Assembly: GCA_038326205.1 (NCBI GenBank)
Contig: JBBQJV010000014.1
Coordinates: 1 to 64,000, forward strand
DNA: 64,000 nucleotides
Direction of reading: 5' to 3'
Origin: UBA7672 sp038326205
Lineage (GTDB): Bacteria > Pseudomonadota > Alphaproteobacteria > Caulobacterales > Hyphomonadaceae
In this document: one piece after another, positions 45,439 to 56,173 of the stretch
Layout: each line of letters opens with the position of its first letter
Position numbering within the stretch: position 1 is the stretch's first letter
Made by a program: the position numbers and the translations under genes
Notes under the pieces: model-generated
The model's database searches: none
What the model saw: only the letters and a program-made list of their open reading frames with translations
What the model was told of the DNA's origin: nothing

Positions 45439-46461
45439 TCAGGTCTCGACGCCCGCGCGTTTGAGGCCCAGCACCACGATCTTGTTCAGCAGGTCGGCAT
45501 AACTGATGCCTGCGTGTAGTGCGGCCGACGCATATTCCTGGCTCGCAGCGATCTCGGGGTTCGGGTTGGCTTCGATGAAGTACGGAATGTCATCCTTCGA
45601 AAGACGGAAATCGATACGGCCATAGCCGTCCAGCTCCAGCGTGTGAGCTATCCGTTTTGCCAGCGTACGAATTTTCGTCAGGACCTTCGCCGAGATGTCC
45701 TGTGCAGGGCCCTGCAAGATGCCGCGCTTCTCTTGATAGATCGGATCGTGCTTCACTTTTTCCGTCGCGATGGCGTGCGAGCCTTCGGCCAGATTGGAGA
45801 AGCTGAGCTCCCACACTGGCAGCACCTGAATGCGGTCATTGCCGAGCACGCCGACATAAATCTCGCGTCCGTCAATGAACTCTTCCGCGATGGCTGGCGT
45901 GTTCAGGCGCTTGTGAATGAATGCCACACGCTCAGCGAGTTTTTCGTCCGAGTCGACGATGGACGCCTGTGCGATGCCGAGGGACGCATCTTCCCACAGG
46001 CTCTTCACGATCAGCGGGAATTTAAGGCGCGCCGGCCGGCGCACCTTCTTGCCCATCGGGAACACAGCAAAAGCGGGTACCGGCACGCGGTGATACTTCA
46101 GCAGTTTCTTCGACAGGTCTTTCCCGCGCGCCAACATCAGGCCGCGCGGATTGCAGCCGGTATAGGGCACGCGCAGGAGTTCGAGCAGTCCGACGACATT
46201 CTGCGCGTAGAGCGTCTCGCCGTGAAACTCTTCCAGCAGGTTGAAGACGATGTCCGGCTTCCAGTCTTCGACGGCATCGCGGATCGGCGTCAGTTCGGAT
46301 TGTACGCCAATCATGCGTACGTCATGCCCGTTGCCCTGCAACGTCTTGATGACGTCGTATTCGGTCTTCCAGACATACGCCTCGTTTTCCGTCATCTCCG
46401 CGATGTTGTCGGGAGGGATTAGGTCGGGGTGTGCGAGGCAAAGGATACGTAGGGAATTCAT
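45439..46461 (-). CDS. ATP-grasp ligase, D-Ala-D-Ala ligase-like
   Basis: A 340-residue ATP-grasp enzyme. ATP-binding elements: FPLIVKSLWEDASLGIAQAS (with the flexible-loop Ser/Gly), EEFIDGREIYVGVLGN, and the Mg-binding YGRIDFRLSKDDIPYFIEANP. It differs from cell-wall Ddl in its N-terminal part (LCLAHPDLIPPDN) and substrate-binding loop, so it probably joins another amino acid or peptide. ATG 46461 overlaps the zinc peptidase stop by 4 bp, so the two enzymes are made together. ATP-grasp plus peptidase suggests peptide synthesis or tailoring (inference). Confidence 0.83.
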   Translation of the reverse strand: MNSLRILCLAHPDLIPPDNIAEMTENEAYVWKTEYDVIKTLQGNGHDVRMIGVQSELTPIRDAVEDWKPDIVFNLLEEFHGETLYAQNVVGLLELLRVPYTGCNPRGLMLARGKDLSKKLLKYHRVPVPAFAVFPMGKKVRRPARLKFPLIVKSLWEDASLGIAQASIVDSDEKLAERVAFIHKRLNTPAIAEEFIDGREIYVGVLGNDRIQVLPVWELSFSNLAEGSHAIATEKVKHDPIYQEKRGILQGPAQDISAKVLTKIRTLAKRIAHTLELDGYGRIDFRLSKDDIPYFIEANPNPEIAASQEYASAALHAGISYADLLNKIVVLGLKRAGVET

Positions 46462-47519
46462 AAAGCGAACCACTGCCTTCGCGAGGCGTGCAGCTGGTGC
46501 GCCACCTTGGTGTTCAACAAGCGAACCATCGATTTGCGCAACTGATACTCGCGGCCCGGCGCACGCAATTTCAGCGCCCGCGCCCTGCTGATAAGCAGGT
46601 CGATCGTGTTGTCGAGTGCGATCTGGTGGGCGCCGGAAACGCGCCAGGCGGATTCACGAATAGCAGACCGGTTGTGACGCAGGAACGACGACGCCGGCGG
46701 ACGATGGGAATGGCGCGATTCGTTCGAGAAGATGCGCAGCAGGTCCCTGTCGTAACGCGTGTCGGTATCGATCGCGTACCAGGCCAGCTTCTGTTCGTAA
46801 TGTTCGGCTAACGTCTGGTTGAGGCGGCCCACCGGGTCGACCTCATGGCGTCGTGTGAGGCCAGACTTGGATCCAGAAATCTCGCCCATCAGCGTGTCGA
46901 TATATTCGAGTTTGGCCCGCGCGCCGGACCAATCGGCGTACTTTTTCTTCCAGTTGGAGCGGGGCGTCAGCCACACGGCGAATGTCTCGGCGAAGTCTTC
47001 ATCCGGATGGCTTTGTGCATACCAGCGCGGCAGATGCTGCACGAAGTTCTTGCTGTTTGGATTGGGGCAATAGCTTTCGGGATACCCCGTTGACGAGCGG
47101 CCGAACATATCCTGCCATTTGCGGCGGCGATGCAGCGCGTAGGCGTGCTGTACGATGTGCCCGGCCTCGTGCCGCAGGATCTGCATGCACACCCGGCGTG
47201 TACCGCCTTCGACGTCCTTGAACATTTTGCGTTCGAGCCGCGCCAGGCGGGGGTGGGCGAGGTAGAATGGAATGGCGATGCCGGGCGTCGTATCGGGGCT
47301 GAACCATTCGTCGGAAATCCAGGCGTGGGCCTGAACGAGACCCTTGCGATTAAGTTCGCCGTTGAGTGTCTCCATGCTGCTTTGCAGCCAGGTGCCGTCG
47401 ATCGAGACGTGGAGATCCTTGAGCCGCATCTGGAGTAGCTCGTCGTCCGGCAGAGAGGACCACCAAGGTTGACGCGTCTTGGTTTGCATTGACCAGAGTG
47501 TCCCGCCGGAATCGCCCAT
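46458..47519 (-). CDS. Zinc metallopeptidase-like protein coupled to the ATP-grasp gene
   Basis: A 353-residue protein with a zincin motif HEAGH at 117-121 (MQILRHEAGHIVQHAYALHR) and a candidate third ligand in HPDEDFAETFAVWLTPRSNW. The region DTTPGIAIPFYLAHPRLARLE is conserved-looking. The C-terminal 100 residues are basic and helical. It starts at ATG 47519 behind GGGAGAG and overlaps by one base the stop of a small ORF (TGATG). Specific substrate unknown; its coupling to an ATP-grasp ligase points to one pathway. Confidence 0.78.
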   Translation of the reverse strand: MGDSGGTLWSMQTKTRQPWWSSLPDDELLQMRLKDLHVSIDGTWLQSSMETLNGELNRKGLVQAHAWISDEWFSPDTTPGIAIPFYLAHPRLARLERKMFKDVEGGTRRVCMQILRHEAGHIVQHAYALHRRRKWQDMFGRSSTGYPESYCPNPNSKNFVQHLPRWYAQSHPDEDFAETFAVWLTPRSNWKKKYADWSGARAKLEYIDTLMGEISGSKSGLTRRHEVDPVGRLNQTLAEHYEQKLAWYAIDTDTRYDRDLLRIFSNESRHSHRPPASSFLRHNRSAIRESAWRVSGAHQIALDNTIDLLISRARALKLRAPGREYQLRKSMVRLLNTKVAHQLHASRRQWFAL

Positions 47520-47737
47520 CAGATATGCTCTCCCGAGGCCGCGATTGCAGGCAAATCGGGGCCAACGGCCCTGACGAGCCGCACCACATGATTGACGGGC
47601 AAATCGTGTAACGGAAGCAAACGAACGACCTCTCCGCCTCGATGTGCGGATGGAACGCTTTCTAAACCATAAATCTCCGGCCGCACCCAAGAAAAAGACC
47701 GCAAAGCATCCGAATTTTCGGTCCTAGACGGGGTCAT
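47519..47737 (-). CDS. Possible 72-residue leader ORF of the peptidase/ATP-grasp operon
   Basis: ATG at 47737 opens a frame ending at TGA 47521-47519, whose last base is the first of the peptidase ATG. The product would be a small soluble protein (DALRSFSWVRPEIYGLESVP, VVRLLPLHDLPVNHVVRLVR) of unknown family. Third-codon GC is only about half, below its neighbours, and no strong ribosome site is seen; the ORF start overlaps the SDR gene's end by 14 bases. It may be a real coupled gene or a chance frame. Confidence 0.4.
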   Translation of the reverse strand: MTPSRTENSDALRSFSWVRPEIYGLESVPSAHRGGEVVRLLPLHDLPVNHVVRLVRAVGPDLPAIAASGEHI

Positions 47738-48641
47738 ACGGGAAGACATCGGCGGATGCATCGAGCTTGAAGAAGTCCGGGGCCATGGCCGGCAGGCAGG
47801 TATCGAGGATTTTTTCGGGGTTCCAGCCTGAAAGGTCCGCCATGGAGCGGATCGGGCGGGGCTGGTCGAAGAGGACGATTTCATTGCCCCTGACGCCGAA
47901 TATCTGGCTGGTGACGTGCTTTGCCTTGTCGGCGCACAGCGCGACAGCCAGCTGGGCCACCTGATCGGCCCGCATCGCGTCCCGCATCCGGCCGACCCGC
48001 TGGGCGCTGGCTTCGTCTTTTACGGGAATTGACGCGATCATCCGGGTCCAGGCAAAGGGCGCGATGACGTTGGAGCGGACATTGTTGCGGGCGCCCTCCA
48101 TGGCGACGATCCGCGACAGGCCGACAATGCCCATCTTGGCGGCCGCATAATTCGCCTGTCCGATGTTTCCGATCAGCCCCGAGGTCGAGGTGAACAGCAC
48201 ATACGCGCCATCCTTCTGTTCACGGAATAATTCGATCGACGCCCGCGTCACGTTGAAAGACCCGCGCAGGTGGACATTGATGACCTTGTCCCAGTCTTCC
48301 TCGGTCATCTTGTGGAGCATGGTGTCGCGCAGGATGCCGGCCGGGTTGATGATGGCATTGAGCCCGCCAAACGTGTCCTTTGCCTGCTCGACCATTCGCC
48401 CCACAGCGGCGTAATCGGCTACGCTGTCCGAGTTCGACGCCGCCTCGCCGCCCGCCGCGCGGATCTCCTGCGCGACCTGTTCCGCTGGGCCGCCCGAGCC
48501 CTCGTCGCCGCCCGTCAGTGAACCGCCAAGGTCGTTTACCACCACCTTTGCGCCCTCGCGCGCCAGGAGAAGCGCCGTCTCCTTGCCGATCCCGTTGCCG
48601 CCGCCAGTGACCAGAACAACCTTGCCGTTGAGCACGCCCAT
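47724..48641 (-). CDS. Short-chain dehydrogenase/reductase
   Basis: A 305-residue NAD(P)-dependent oxidoreductase. Cofactor motif VLVTGGGNGIGKETALLLA, INPAGILRDTMLHKM in place of the NNAG block, active-site Ser in FTSTSGLIGN and YAAAKMGIVG (Tyr-x-x-x-Lys). RPIRSMADLSGWNPEKILDT near the end resembles the hydroxyacyl-CoA dehydrogenase part of peroxisomal-type MFE-2 proteins, suggesting lipid or steroid beta-oxidation (inference). Good start at 48641 with GGAGG-like sequence in the leader (ACTGGAGGAAACG). Confidence 0.87.
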   Translation of the reverse strand: MGVLNGKVVLVTGGGNGIGKETALLLAREGAKVVVNDLGGSLTGGDEGSGGPAEQVAQEIRAAGGEAASNSDSVADYAAVGRMVEQAKDTFGGLNAIINPAGILRDTMLHKMTEEDWDKVINVHLRGSFNVTRASIELFREQKDGAYVLFTSTSGLIGNIGQANYAAAKMGIVGLSRIVAMEGARNNVRSNVIAPFAWTRMIASIPVKDEASAQRVGRMRDAMRADQVAQLAVALCADKAKHVTSQIFGVRGNEIVLFDQPRPIRSMADLSGWNPEKILDTCLPAMAPDFFKLDASADVFPYDPV

Positions 48642-48927
48642 GATCGTTTCCTCCAGTTTTTCCGGAGCAAGTCAGCACGGCCGAGCGGCGGAGGGAAGGC
48701 TGCGCCCCAGAGGCTTGCCGCCCGCTGCCACACAAATATTGTTGCACCCCGCCCCAACTATCCCTATTTGAACGGTCCAATAACCGGCTGCGCGAAGGGC
48801 CCCCGATTCCTTAAATGGGTTTGGGGGGAAGACGGCGACCAGCGGTGATGTGCTGACCTGGGCTGAGGCAAGAAAGCCGAAGCTGCGGTCGTTGGTTCGT
48901 CACTCTCGCCCGGAGCCCTTGGCGCCC

Positions 48928-49440
48928 ATGACTTCGCCTGCCTCTGCCACCCCTGCCTATTCTATTGTGCTGGAAGCGCCGGAGCACTCCGAAGCTGTAG
49001 AGGCGCTGTACGACGACGTGTTCGGCCCCGGCCGCTTCGCCAAGACTGCCGAGCGGTTGCGCGAGGGCAACACCAAGATCGCTGACGCCAGCCTCGTCGC
49101 GATCGACAGCGAGGGTCTTACGGGCGTCGTGCGCGTCTGGCCGGTCACAGTGGGAGAAACCAGCCGCGCAGCCTTCCTGGGCCCCATCGCTGTCGCCGAC
49201 CGCCGCCGTCGCAACGGCCTTGCCTTCAAGCTGATGGAGCGCGCCATCGGCGTCTGCCGCGAGCAGGGCTATGCCGCCGTGATCCTCGTTGGTGATCTCG
49301 ACTACTACGAACGCTTCGGCTTCAAACCCACCGGCGGCCGTTTCCAGCTTCCCGGCCCCGTCGACCAGCGCCGCGTCCTGATCCGCGACCTGTCGGACCG
49401 CGCCGCAAAGCTCGAAGGCGCGCTGGCTGTTCCGCGCTAG
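48928..49440 (+). CDS. GNAT-family N-acetyltransferase
   Basis: A 170-residue acetyltransferase. Coenzyme A site IAVADRRRRNGLAFKLMERA (motif A), followed by VILVGDLDYYERFGFKPTGG (motif B). It is the short YhbS-like type that uses acetyl-CoA to acylate small molecules or proteins. ATG 48928 is used; the upstream 286 bases (48642-48927) hold only the divergent promoters. Its stop is 3 bases from the stop of the next, convergent gene. Confidence 0.87.
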   Translation: MTSPASATPAYSIVLEAPEHSEAVEALYDDVFGPGRFAKTAERLREGNTKIADASLVAIDSEGLTGVVRVWPVTVGETSRAAFLGPIAVADRRRRNGLAFKLMERAIGVCREQGYAAVILVGDLDYYERFGFKPTGGRFQLPGPVDQRRVLIRDLSDRAAKLEGALAVPR

Positions 49441-49443
49441 AGC

Positions 49444-51489
49444 TCAGCGCCCCTCGCGCCGCCACGCCAGCATCATGAACGCACACGCGAGCAGCATGCC
49501 GAACACGCCGGGCAGCAGTGTGGTGCTCTCCGTCGCGCGTACGGCGTAGGCGCTGCGCTTTCGCAGGCCGAACCAGTCGGAGCCTGAGGCGTTGCCGCGC
49601 GCGTCCACACGCTGCATGCGCGGCAGGGTGGGCGTGCCGTCGGCACCGAGCTTATAAACGCCGCCAAGCGTCGCGGTCGCCAGCGGTTGGATCTTGTCGG
49701 CCGTCGCGCGCAGATCGAGATACTCGCGCGGATGCGTCGGTCCGCGCAGCGTCACGGCGCTCAGCTTGCCGCTCTTGGCGCGATAGAGCCCGAGCTCTGT
49801 CGCGGGCAGCGTCGCCTGATAATGGCCCGGCGAGGTCAGCGACCAGTCGGTCTCCACTTCCTTGCCGTCGGGACCCGTCATAACCAGCTTGCCCGGCGTA
49901 TCGGACATCGTCTGCAGGTGCGCCTTGATCTCGGGAGATGCGCCGGCTTCCAACTTGAGCAGTTCTTCCTCGAGCTCAGGCTCCTTCATCAGCCAATGCG
50001 CCGTGCGGCGGATCAGTTCGGCATATGGCCCGCCGCCATCATAGCCGCGCGCCCACAGCCAGAGTTGATCCGACATCACGCTCGCCACGCGGCCCTTGCC
50101 GACACGCTTCAACAGCAGCAGCGGATTCCCATCCGGCGTCTGCATCAGCGATTCAGCGTTGCCGCTTTCCATCTTCATATAGCGCATCCACGGCCCCCAG
50201 TCGTCGGTGGAAAGCGTCGCCGTCACTGAGTGACGCTTGCCGAGTGCGGTGAGTTGCGGAACGAATTTTCCGTCGACCATCTCTCCCGTCGCGCGTCCCG
50301 GTAGCACACCGCCGAGCGGGGTATCGTAGAGCCTGTAGGCGCCCGCATAGGACGGACCTGCCGCGACCAGAAGCGCGCCTCCCTGTTCGACATAGCGCGC
50401 CACGCGATCGAGATAAGCTTCCTCCAGCACGGCCGGGCGCAGCTCGTGGTCAAAGATTACGAGATTGAACTCGTCGAGCTTCTCGCGGAACAGCTGCGCT
50501 TTTGGGAATGCGATCAACGCGATCTCTTCGGTCGGCACATTGTCAGACTTGTTAGGCGGCCGCAAAATTGTGAAGTGCACAAGATCGACCGCCGGGTCGG
50601 ATTTCAGCAGGTCGCGCCACACCCGCGCGCCCGCATGCGGCTCGCCAGTGATCAGCAGCACGCGCAGGCGATCCTGAACGCCGGAAATGCGTGCCGAGGC
50701 GAGGTTGTTCGCTAGCGTCAGCTCATTCGGAATGCCGTCCACTGACAGTACGACAAGGTTCTCGCCGCGCTGGCTCAGGATGAAGCTGATCATCTGCGGC
50801 TCGCCGACTTTCACGGTCTGGTCCGGCTGCGCCTCGCCATTTATGGTGATGCCAACCGGCACGGTCTTCGCCGACGGATCGTTCACCTGCACCCGCATCG
50901 CAACCTTCTGGTCGATGATGGAGAAGGACGGCGCCGACTGGATCTCGATATTGCGGTCGATCTCATCTTCACCGCCCACGATCATGGCGTGGATCGGGCC
51001 GAGTTTCTGCGCCTCTGTGGTGTCCTGCGGAATGTCGTGGATCTGGCCGTCCGTGATCATTACCGCGCCAGCGATGCGGTCGCGCGGTGCGTCTGAGAGG
51101 GCGGATTGCAGCGCGATATACATGTCCGTGCCATCGGCGCCCGCATCGGTCTCGGCGACGCGTAGCTCCAGCGTGTCGTCCGCCTCGATTTGCTTGCGGA
51201 TGGCGTCATAGGCGGCCTGCGCCGTTTCTGTGCGGCCCCGGAAGTTCATGCTCTCGGAGCGATCCATCACCACCGCCACGATATCTTTCAGCGGTTCACG
51301 CTGTTCCTGGATCCATTGCGGATTGGCGAGGGCCACTGCCAGCACGGTCATCGCCAGCGCACGGAAAAGCCACGCCTTGCCGCGCAGCGCGACATAGACG
51401 CTCCACAGAATGACGGCCACGCCGACCAGACCCCACAGCGCAAGCCACGGGATCAGCGGATCAAAACCAAGGCGGGAGGCATCCATCAT
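49444..51489 (-). CDS. Membrane protein with VWA-like domain (fourth gene of the MoxR operon)
   Basis: A 681-residue membrane-anchored protein: two N-terminal helices (LIPWLALWGLVGVAVILWSV, LFRALAMTVLAVALANPQWI), a VWA-like domain with a MIDAS-type motif IVAVVMDRSESMNFRG and MITDGQIHDIPQ, a central class-I glutamine-amidotransferase-like segment (LLVAAGPSYAGAYRLYD) without catalytic Cys, and a C-terminal helix. It starts at ATG 51489 overlapping the DUF4159 gene's stop by 4 bp. The MoxR, DUF58, DUF4159 and VWA genes act together in protein maturation at the envelope. Confidence 0.85.
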   Translation of the reverse strand: MMDASRLGFDPLIPWLALWGLVGVAVILWSVYVALRGKAWLFRALAMTVLAVALANPQWIQEQREPLKDIVAVVMDRSESMNFRGRTETAQAAYDAIRKQIEADDTLELRVAETDAGADGTDMYIALQSALSDAPRDRIAGAVMITDGQIHDIPQDTTEAQKLGPIHAMIVGGEDEIDRNIEIQSAPSFSIIDQKVAMRVQVNDPSAKTVPVGITINGEAQPDQTVKVGEPQMISFILSQRGENLVVLSVDGIPNELTLANNLASARISGVQDRLRVLLITGEPHAGARVWRDLLKSDPAVDLVHFTILRPPNKSDNVPTEEIALIAFPKAQLFREKLDEFNLVIFDHELRPAVLEEAYLDRVARYVEQGGALLVAAGPSYAGAYRLYDTPLGGVLPGRATGEMVDGKFVPQLTALGKRHSVTATLSTDDWGPWMRYMKMESGNAESLMQTPDGNPLLLLKRVGKGRVASVMSDQLWLWARGYDGGGPYAELIRRTAHWLMKEPELEEELLKLEAGASPEIKAHLQTMSDTPGKLVMTGPDGKEVETDWSLTSPGHYQATLPATELGLYRAKSGKLSAVTLRGPTHPREYLDLRATADKIQPLATATLGGVYKLGADGTPTLPRMQRVDARGNASGSDWFGLRKRSAYAVRATESTTLLPGVFGMLLACAFMMLAWRREGR

Positions 51490-54224
51490 GGCCCGTTCGC
51501 CCTGTCGCGCGCGGTGCCAAGACGCTCAAGCAGATCGGGAATGTGAACCTGGTCTTCCTTGTAGTTTCCGGTGAGGATGTACATCACGAGGTTGATACCG
51601 AAGCGGTAAGCCATTTCGCGCGCCTGCTCGCCGCCGTCCATGGTCAACAGCGGGCGACCGGTCTTGTCGTCGATGGCCCATGCGCCGGCCCAGTCCGAAC
51701 CGCCGATGAAAAGACCTGAGACGCCATCGCCGCGCCGGGTATCGCGATCGGTTGCGCCGCTCTCGATCCACAGGCGTCCATTCAGGCGGCCGGGGAAGGA
51801 GCGGATCAAATAATAGCTCTTGGTCAGAACGTGGTTGGCCGGCGCAGGTATCATCTGTGGCGCGTCGATGCCCTTCAGCAGGCGCTGCAGATCTTGCGAG
51901 ACATCGCGGCCCGGCGTGGCGTCGCGTGTGTCGACAACGAACGCTCCGCCAGCACGCAGATAGGCATTCACCTTTGCGACGGCTGCAGGCGGCAGCGCTT
52001 TCGCATCGCGCGACACGGCGTAATAGATCATCGGGTAGAGTTCGAGACTGTCACGCGACAGGTCGACGCCATGCGGCAGTTCAGGCTCAACCGAGGTGCG
52101 CTGTCCGAGTTGGTAGGACAGGCCGAACAGTCCCGCCTTTGTCGTATCGTCCAGCCTGCGATCCCCGGTTTTCACATAGGCAAACCGCAGGTGCGCTGCT
52201 GCCTCGCGGGCAAGCTGTTCCTTCGTCTGGGCGGACGCAGGTGGCGCAACATCAAGAATGGCACCGCCGATGAAGAACATGGCGAGCAAACCAACAGCTG
52301 TCTTCCTGCCCAAGAGCCGCGGGATGCGTCCCGCGAACGCCAGGGCAATCAGCAGGTCCAGCGCCACGATGCCGAGCGCTAGCCCGATCATCCAACCGCC
52401 AAGACCGGCGCGCTCCACGATGGCGGCCTCTTGTGTGACGGTGACTTCCGCGGGCCATGCATTGAAAGATTGGGGGGCGGGTGCGCCTGCGTTGAGCGCG
52501 CGTTCACCGCCCGGTCCGAGATAGATGCCCGGCGGCGTGGTCGGAGCAGGACGGGTGGTGAGGAATGTGGCGGCGGGAATGGGCGTCGCGGACGATTGCG
52601 GCGGCGTCAGCACGCCATACCCGTCAAGCACGCGCGAAGGCGTCAATGTGCCTTCCGTACCCAATGCAGAAGGAGCGGCGCGCTCACCACCGGATACCAC
52701 TGAGCGACGCAGCATCTCAACGAAGGCGCCGGTATAGGGCAGGTCGGACCAGTCAGGATCGGCGGTGACGTGGAACAGGATCAGCTCGCCGCGTCCCATC
52801 CGCTTGGCCGTCACCAGAGGCGTGCCGTCTTCGAGTTTGGCCCATGTCAGGCCTTCTAGTTCGGACGAAGGCTGGGCCAGAACCTGCTGGCGCACGGCTG
52901 CGTCTGCCGGCCTCGGAATACCAAAGAAGGGCGAGGTGGCGGGGAAGTCCGCAACCTTCTGCGGCGTCTCCCACGACAGTGACGAGCCAAGCGAGCGCGA
53001 TGTCGGCCGAAGCGTCACCGGCGTCAGTGCGCCTTCCTGTGCAGCGAGGCGCGGCCCGGCAAAGCGAATCAGAACGCCGCCCTTGTCGATCCATTCCGTC
53101 AGGCGTGTCTTGGTCGCATCATCGATGATGCCCCGGTCGCCCATGATGATCGCATCGATCGGCGTATCGAGTAGGTTAGACAACGGCTTCTCGGTAAGTT
53201 GCGCGTACGGCTGCAGCGCCTTGCGCGCATAATAGTGTTCGGCAAGCAGCGGTTGCGCCTCGTTCTGGGTATCGGCCAGCCCGACATGCGGCCTGCGCGC
53301 CGTGTCGTCCCACAGCCAGACACCGCCCGCCGAAGGCGATCCGCCGATGCGGAAGCGCGCGACGCGGTTGAGTGCCGCCGCCGGGATCGGGAACGTTGCA
53401 TCCGCAGTCGTTGATCCGCCATCGAAGGCAATGCGGGTCGAGGCGATCGACGCCCCTTCCGAGGTTTCGGCGATGATGTCCGCCGTGACGCCGGGCGTTG
53501 TCTCCGCCCGCACAACTGAGACTCGCGCGCCTTCGGCAGACGAATCTGCTGAGGTGATTGCAAACGCGCTCTTGGGCCGCGTGATGCGCACGCTCGTGGC
53601 GCCTTTGGATGCAAGACCGCGCGCGAAGGCCGCCGCGCTGTCGTGATCGAAACCGTCCGTCACCCAGATGATCCTGCCGGGCTTCAATTGTGTCGTGTCC
53701 AGCGCCGTCATCGCCGCCATGCGATCTGGCAGCCACGCCGCAGGGCGCTCGTTGCGCAGCAGTTGCCGCGCCGTCTCTGCGTCCAGCGCTTCGGACGGAT
53801 CGCGCGCCACTTCACGCGGCGCGGTGAACACCACGTGTAGCGCGCCGCCCTCTTGCGATGCCTCGTCCACCGCAGCCGTGGCCATGCGCACCACATCGCG
53901 CCAGCGTTCCGCGCTGGTCCAGCCATCGTCGACCACGATCAGCGTGCCGCCCATCGTGCTGGCCTGCGCGTTCGGCGCCCATGTCGGTCGCGCAAAGCCA
54001 AGGATTGCCAGCGCCAGCGCAATCATCCGCAGCAGCAACAGCCACCATGGCGTCCGCGCCGGTGTTTCTTCTTCGGGCTTCAGGTCTTCCAACAGCGCCA
54101 GCGACGGCAGCGCAAAACGCTTCGGTTCTGGCGGTGTCGCGCGCAGCAACAGCCACAGCAGCGGCAGCGCAAGCAACCCGAGCAGCGCCCATGGCTGCAG
54201 GAACAGGAAAGGTCCCAGGCTCAC
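51486..54224 (-). CDS. BatA-N/DUF4159 domain membrane protein (third gene of the MoxR operon)
   Basis: A 912-residue membrane protein. The N-terminal BatA-type anchor is LFLQPWALLGLLALPLLWLL with LPSLALLEDLKP, followed by a VWA-like but MIDAS-poor domain (TLIVVDDGWTSAERWRDVV), beta-rich regions, a membrane segment near residue 630 (WMIGLALGIVALDLLIALAF) and a C-terminal DUF4159 domain (LRFAYVKTGDRRLDDTTKAG). It overlaps the DUF58 gene upstream and the VWA gene downstream by 4 bp each. Confidence 0.88.
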   Translation of the reverse strand: MSLGPFLFLQPWALLGLLALPLLWLLLRATPPEPKRFALPSLALLEDLKPEEETPARTPWWLLLLRMIALALAILGFARPTWAPNAQASTMGGTLIVVDDGWTSAERWRDVVRMATAAVDEASQEGGALHVVFTAPREVARDPSEALDAETARQLLRNERPAAWLPDRMAAMTALDTTQLKPGRIIWVTDGFDHDSAAAFARGLASKGATSVRITRPKSAFAITSADSSAEGARVSVVRAETTPGVTADIIAETSEGASIASTRIAFDGGSTTADATFPIPAAALNRVARFRIGGSPSAGGVWLWDDTARRPHVGLADTQNEAQPLLAEHYYARKALQPYAQLTEKPLSNLLDTPIDAIIMGDRGIIDDATKTRLTEWIDKGGVLIRFAGPRLAAQEGALTPVTLRPTSRSLGSSLSWETPQKVADFPATSPFFGIPRPADAAVRQQVLAQPSSELEGLTWAKLEDGTPLVTAKRMGRGELILFHVTADPDWSDLPYTGAFVEMLRRSVVSGGERAAPSALGTEGTLTPSRVLDGYGVLTPPQSSATPIPAATFLTTRPAPTTPPGIYLGPGGERALNAGAPAPQSFNAWPAEVTVTQEAAIVERAGLGGWMIGLALGIVALDLLIALAFAGRIPRLLGRKTAVGLLAMFFIGGAILDVAPPASAQTKEQLAREAAAHLRFAYVKTGDRRLDDTTKAGLFGLSYQLGQRTSVEPELPHGVDLSRDSLELYPMIYYAVSRDAKALPPAAVAKVNAYLRAGGAFVVDTRDATPGRDVSQDLQRLLKGIDAPQMIPAPANHVLTKSYYLIRSFPGRLNGRLWIESGATDRDTRRGDGVSGLFIGGSDWAGAWAIDDKTGRPLLTMDGGEQAREMAYRFGINLVMYILTGNYKEDQVHIPDLLERLGTARDRANGP

Positions 54225-55093
54225 GCCGCGACCCCGCTGGTGAAGCCATAGGCCAACTGGCCGAGCGGCGTTCGCGGCGCCTCGGTGGTGACGTGACTCA
54301 CAAAGCGCCAGCCGAGTTCAGCGGATAGATCCGTCATGTCCTTCCGGCGTTGGGCGAACTTGTCGAGATAACCATCGCGGATGGATTCAGCGCGGCCGAT
54401 CAGGCGTTCCGAGTCCTGTCCCGGACGAAAGAACCGCACGCGGCCATTGAATGGATATGTCTCTTCGATCGGATCGCAGACCTGCAGCAGCACGCCATCG
54501 CGGCACTTGGCGGCCACGGGCGTCAACCGCGCGCGCCAATCAGCAAGCGGTGAATAGAAGTCGCTGCACACCACCACAGCCGCCACGTCGCGGGGTGGTC
54601 GCGGAAAGGGCGTGCCAGCCGGAATATTGCGGATGTCCTCGCCCACACGTGCAGCAGCCCGTGCGCCAGACACCGGCCCGCGTCCGCCGCCTAGCGCGCC
54701 ACAGCGTTCACCCGACCGCGACAGCGCCCCGGCCAGCGCCATGCACAGCAACAGCGCGCGATCGGCCTTGTGCGGCAGCATGTCTCCGCTCGACCAGTGA
54801 AAGCCTGCGCTTGGGTCGTTCCAGAAAAGGAAGGTACGCGCGGTTTCCAGTTCGGTCTCGCGCACGAACAGGTTTTCCTCGCGCGCGGACCTGCGCCAGT
54901 CGATGCGATCTGCGCCGTCTTCAGCTGTGTGACGGCGATACTGCCAGAAATTCTCGCCCATGCCCGACTTGCGCCGGCCAGCCGAACCAAGATGCGCTGC
55001 ACTCGCCGCGCGTGCGTGCGTGGTCAGCGTGCCAAGGTCGCCTGCGAGGGCGGAGGCTTCAGCTTTCAACTGCGATAGGGGCGCCTGTGGCAC
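54221..55093 (-). CDS. DUF58 domain protein (second gene of the MoxR operon)
   Basis: A 290-residue soluble protein with the DUF58 signature GENFWQYRRHTAEDGADRID followed by WRRSAREENLFVRE, then a VWA-like fold (ADRALLLCMALAGALSRSGE, VAAVVVCSDFYSPLADW). DUF58 proteins pair with MoxR AAA+ ATPases and serve as their adaptors. Its stop overlaps the start of the DUF4159 gene by 4 bp. Confidence 0.87.
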   Translation of the reverse strand: MPQAPLSQLKAEASALAGDLGTLTTHARAASAAHLGSAGRRKSGMGENFWQYRRHTAEDGADRIDWRRSAREENLFVRETELETARTFLFWNDPSAGFHWSSGDMLPHKADRALLLCMALAGALSRSGERCGALGGGRGPVSGARAAARVGEDIRNIPAGTPFPRPPRDVAAVVVCSDFYSPLADWRARLTPVAAKCRDGVLLQVCDPIEETYPFNGRVRFFRPGQDSERLIGRAESIRDGYLDKFAQRRKDMTDLSAELGWRFVSHVTTEAPRTPLGQLAYGFTSGVAA

Positions 55094-55127
55094 TTGGTGA
55101 AGTCCTGGGGGAGGTCATGGGGAGGGC

Positions 55128-56126
<999 letters not shown>

Positions 56127-56173
56127 ACGGCGCATTTACCTATCTTTGGGGCGAACCCGGAGGTCGAGTTGCC

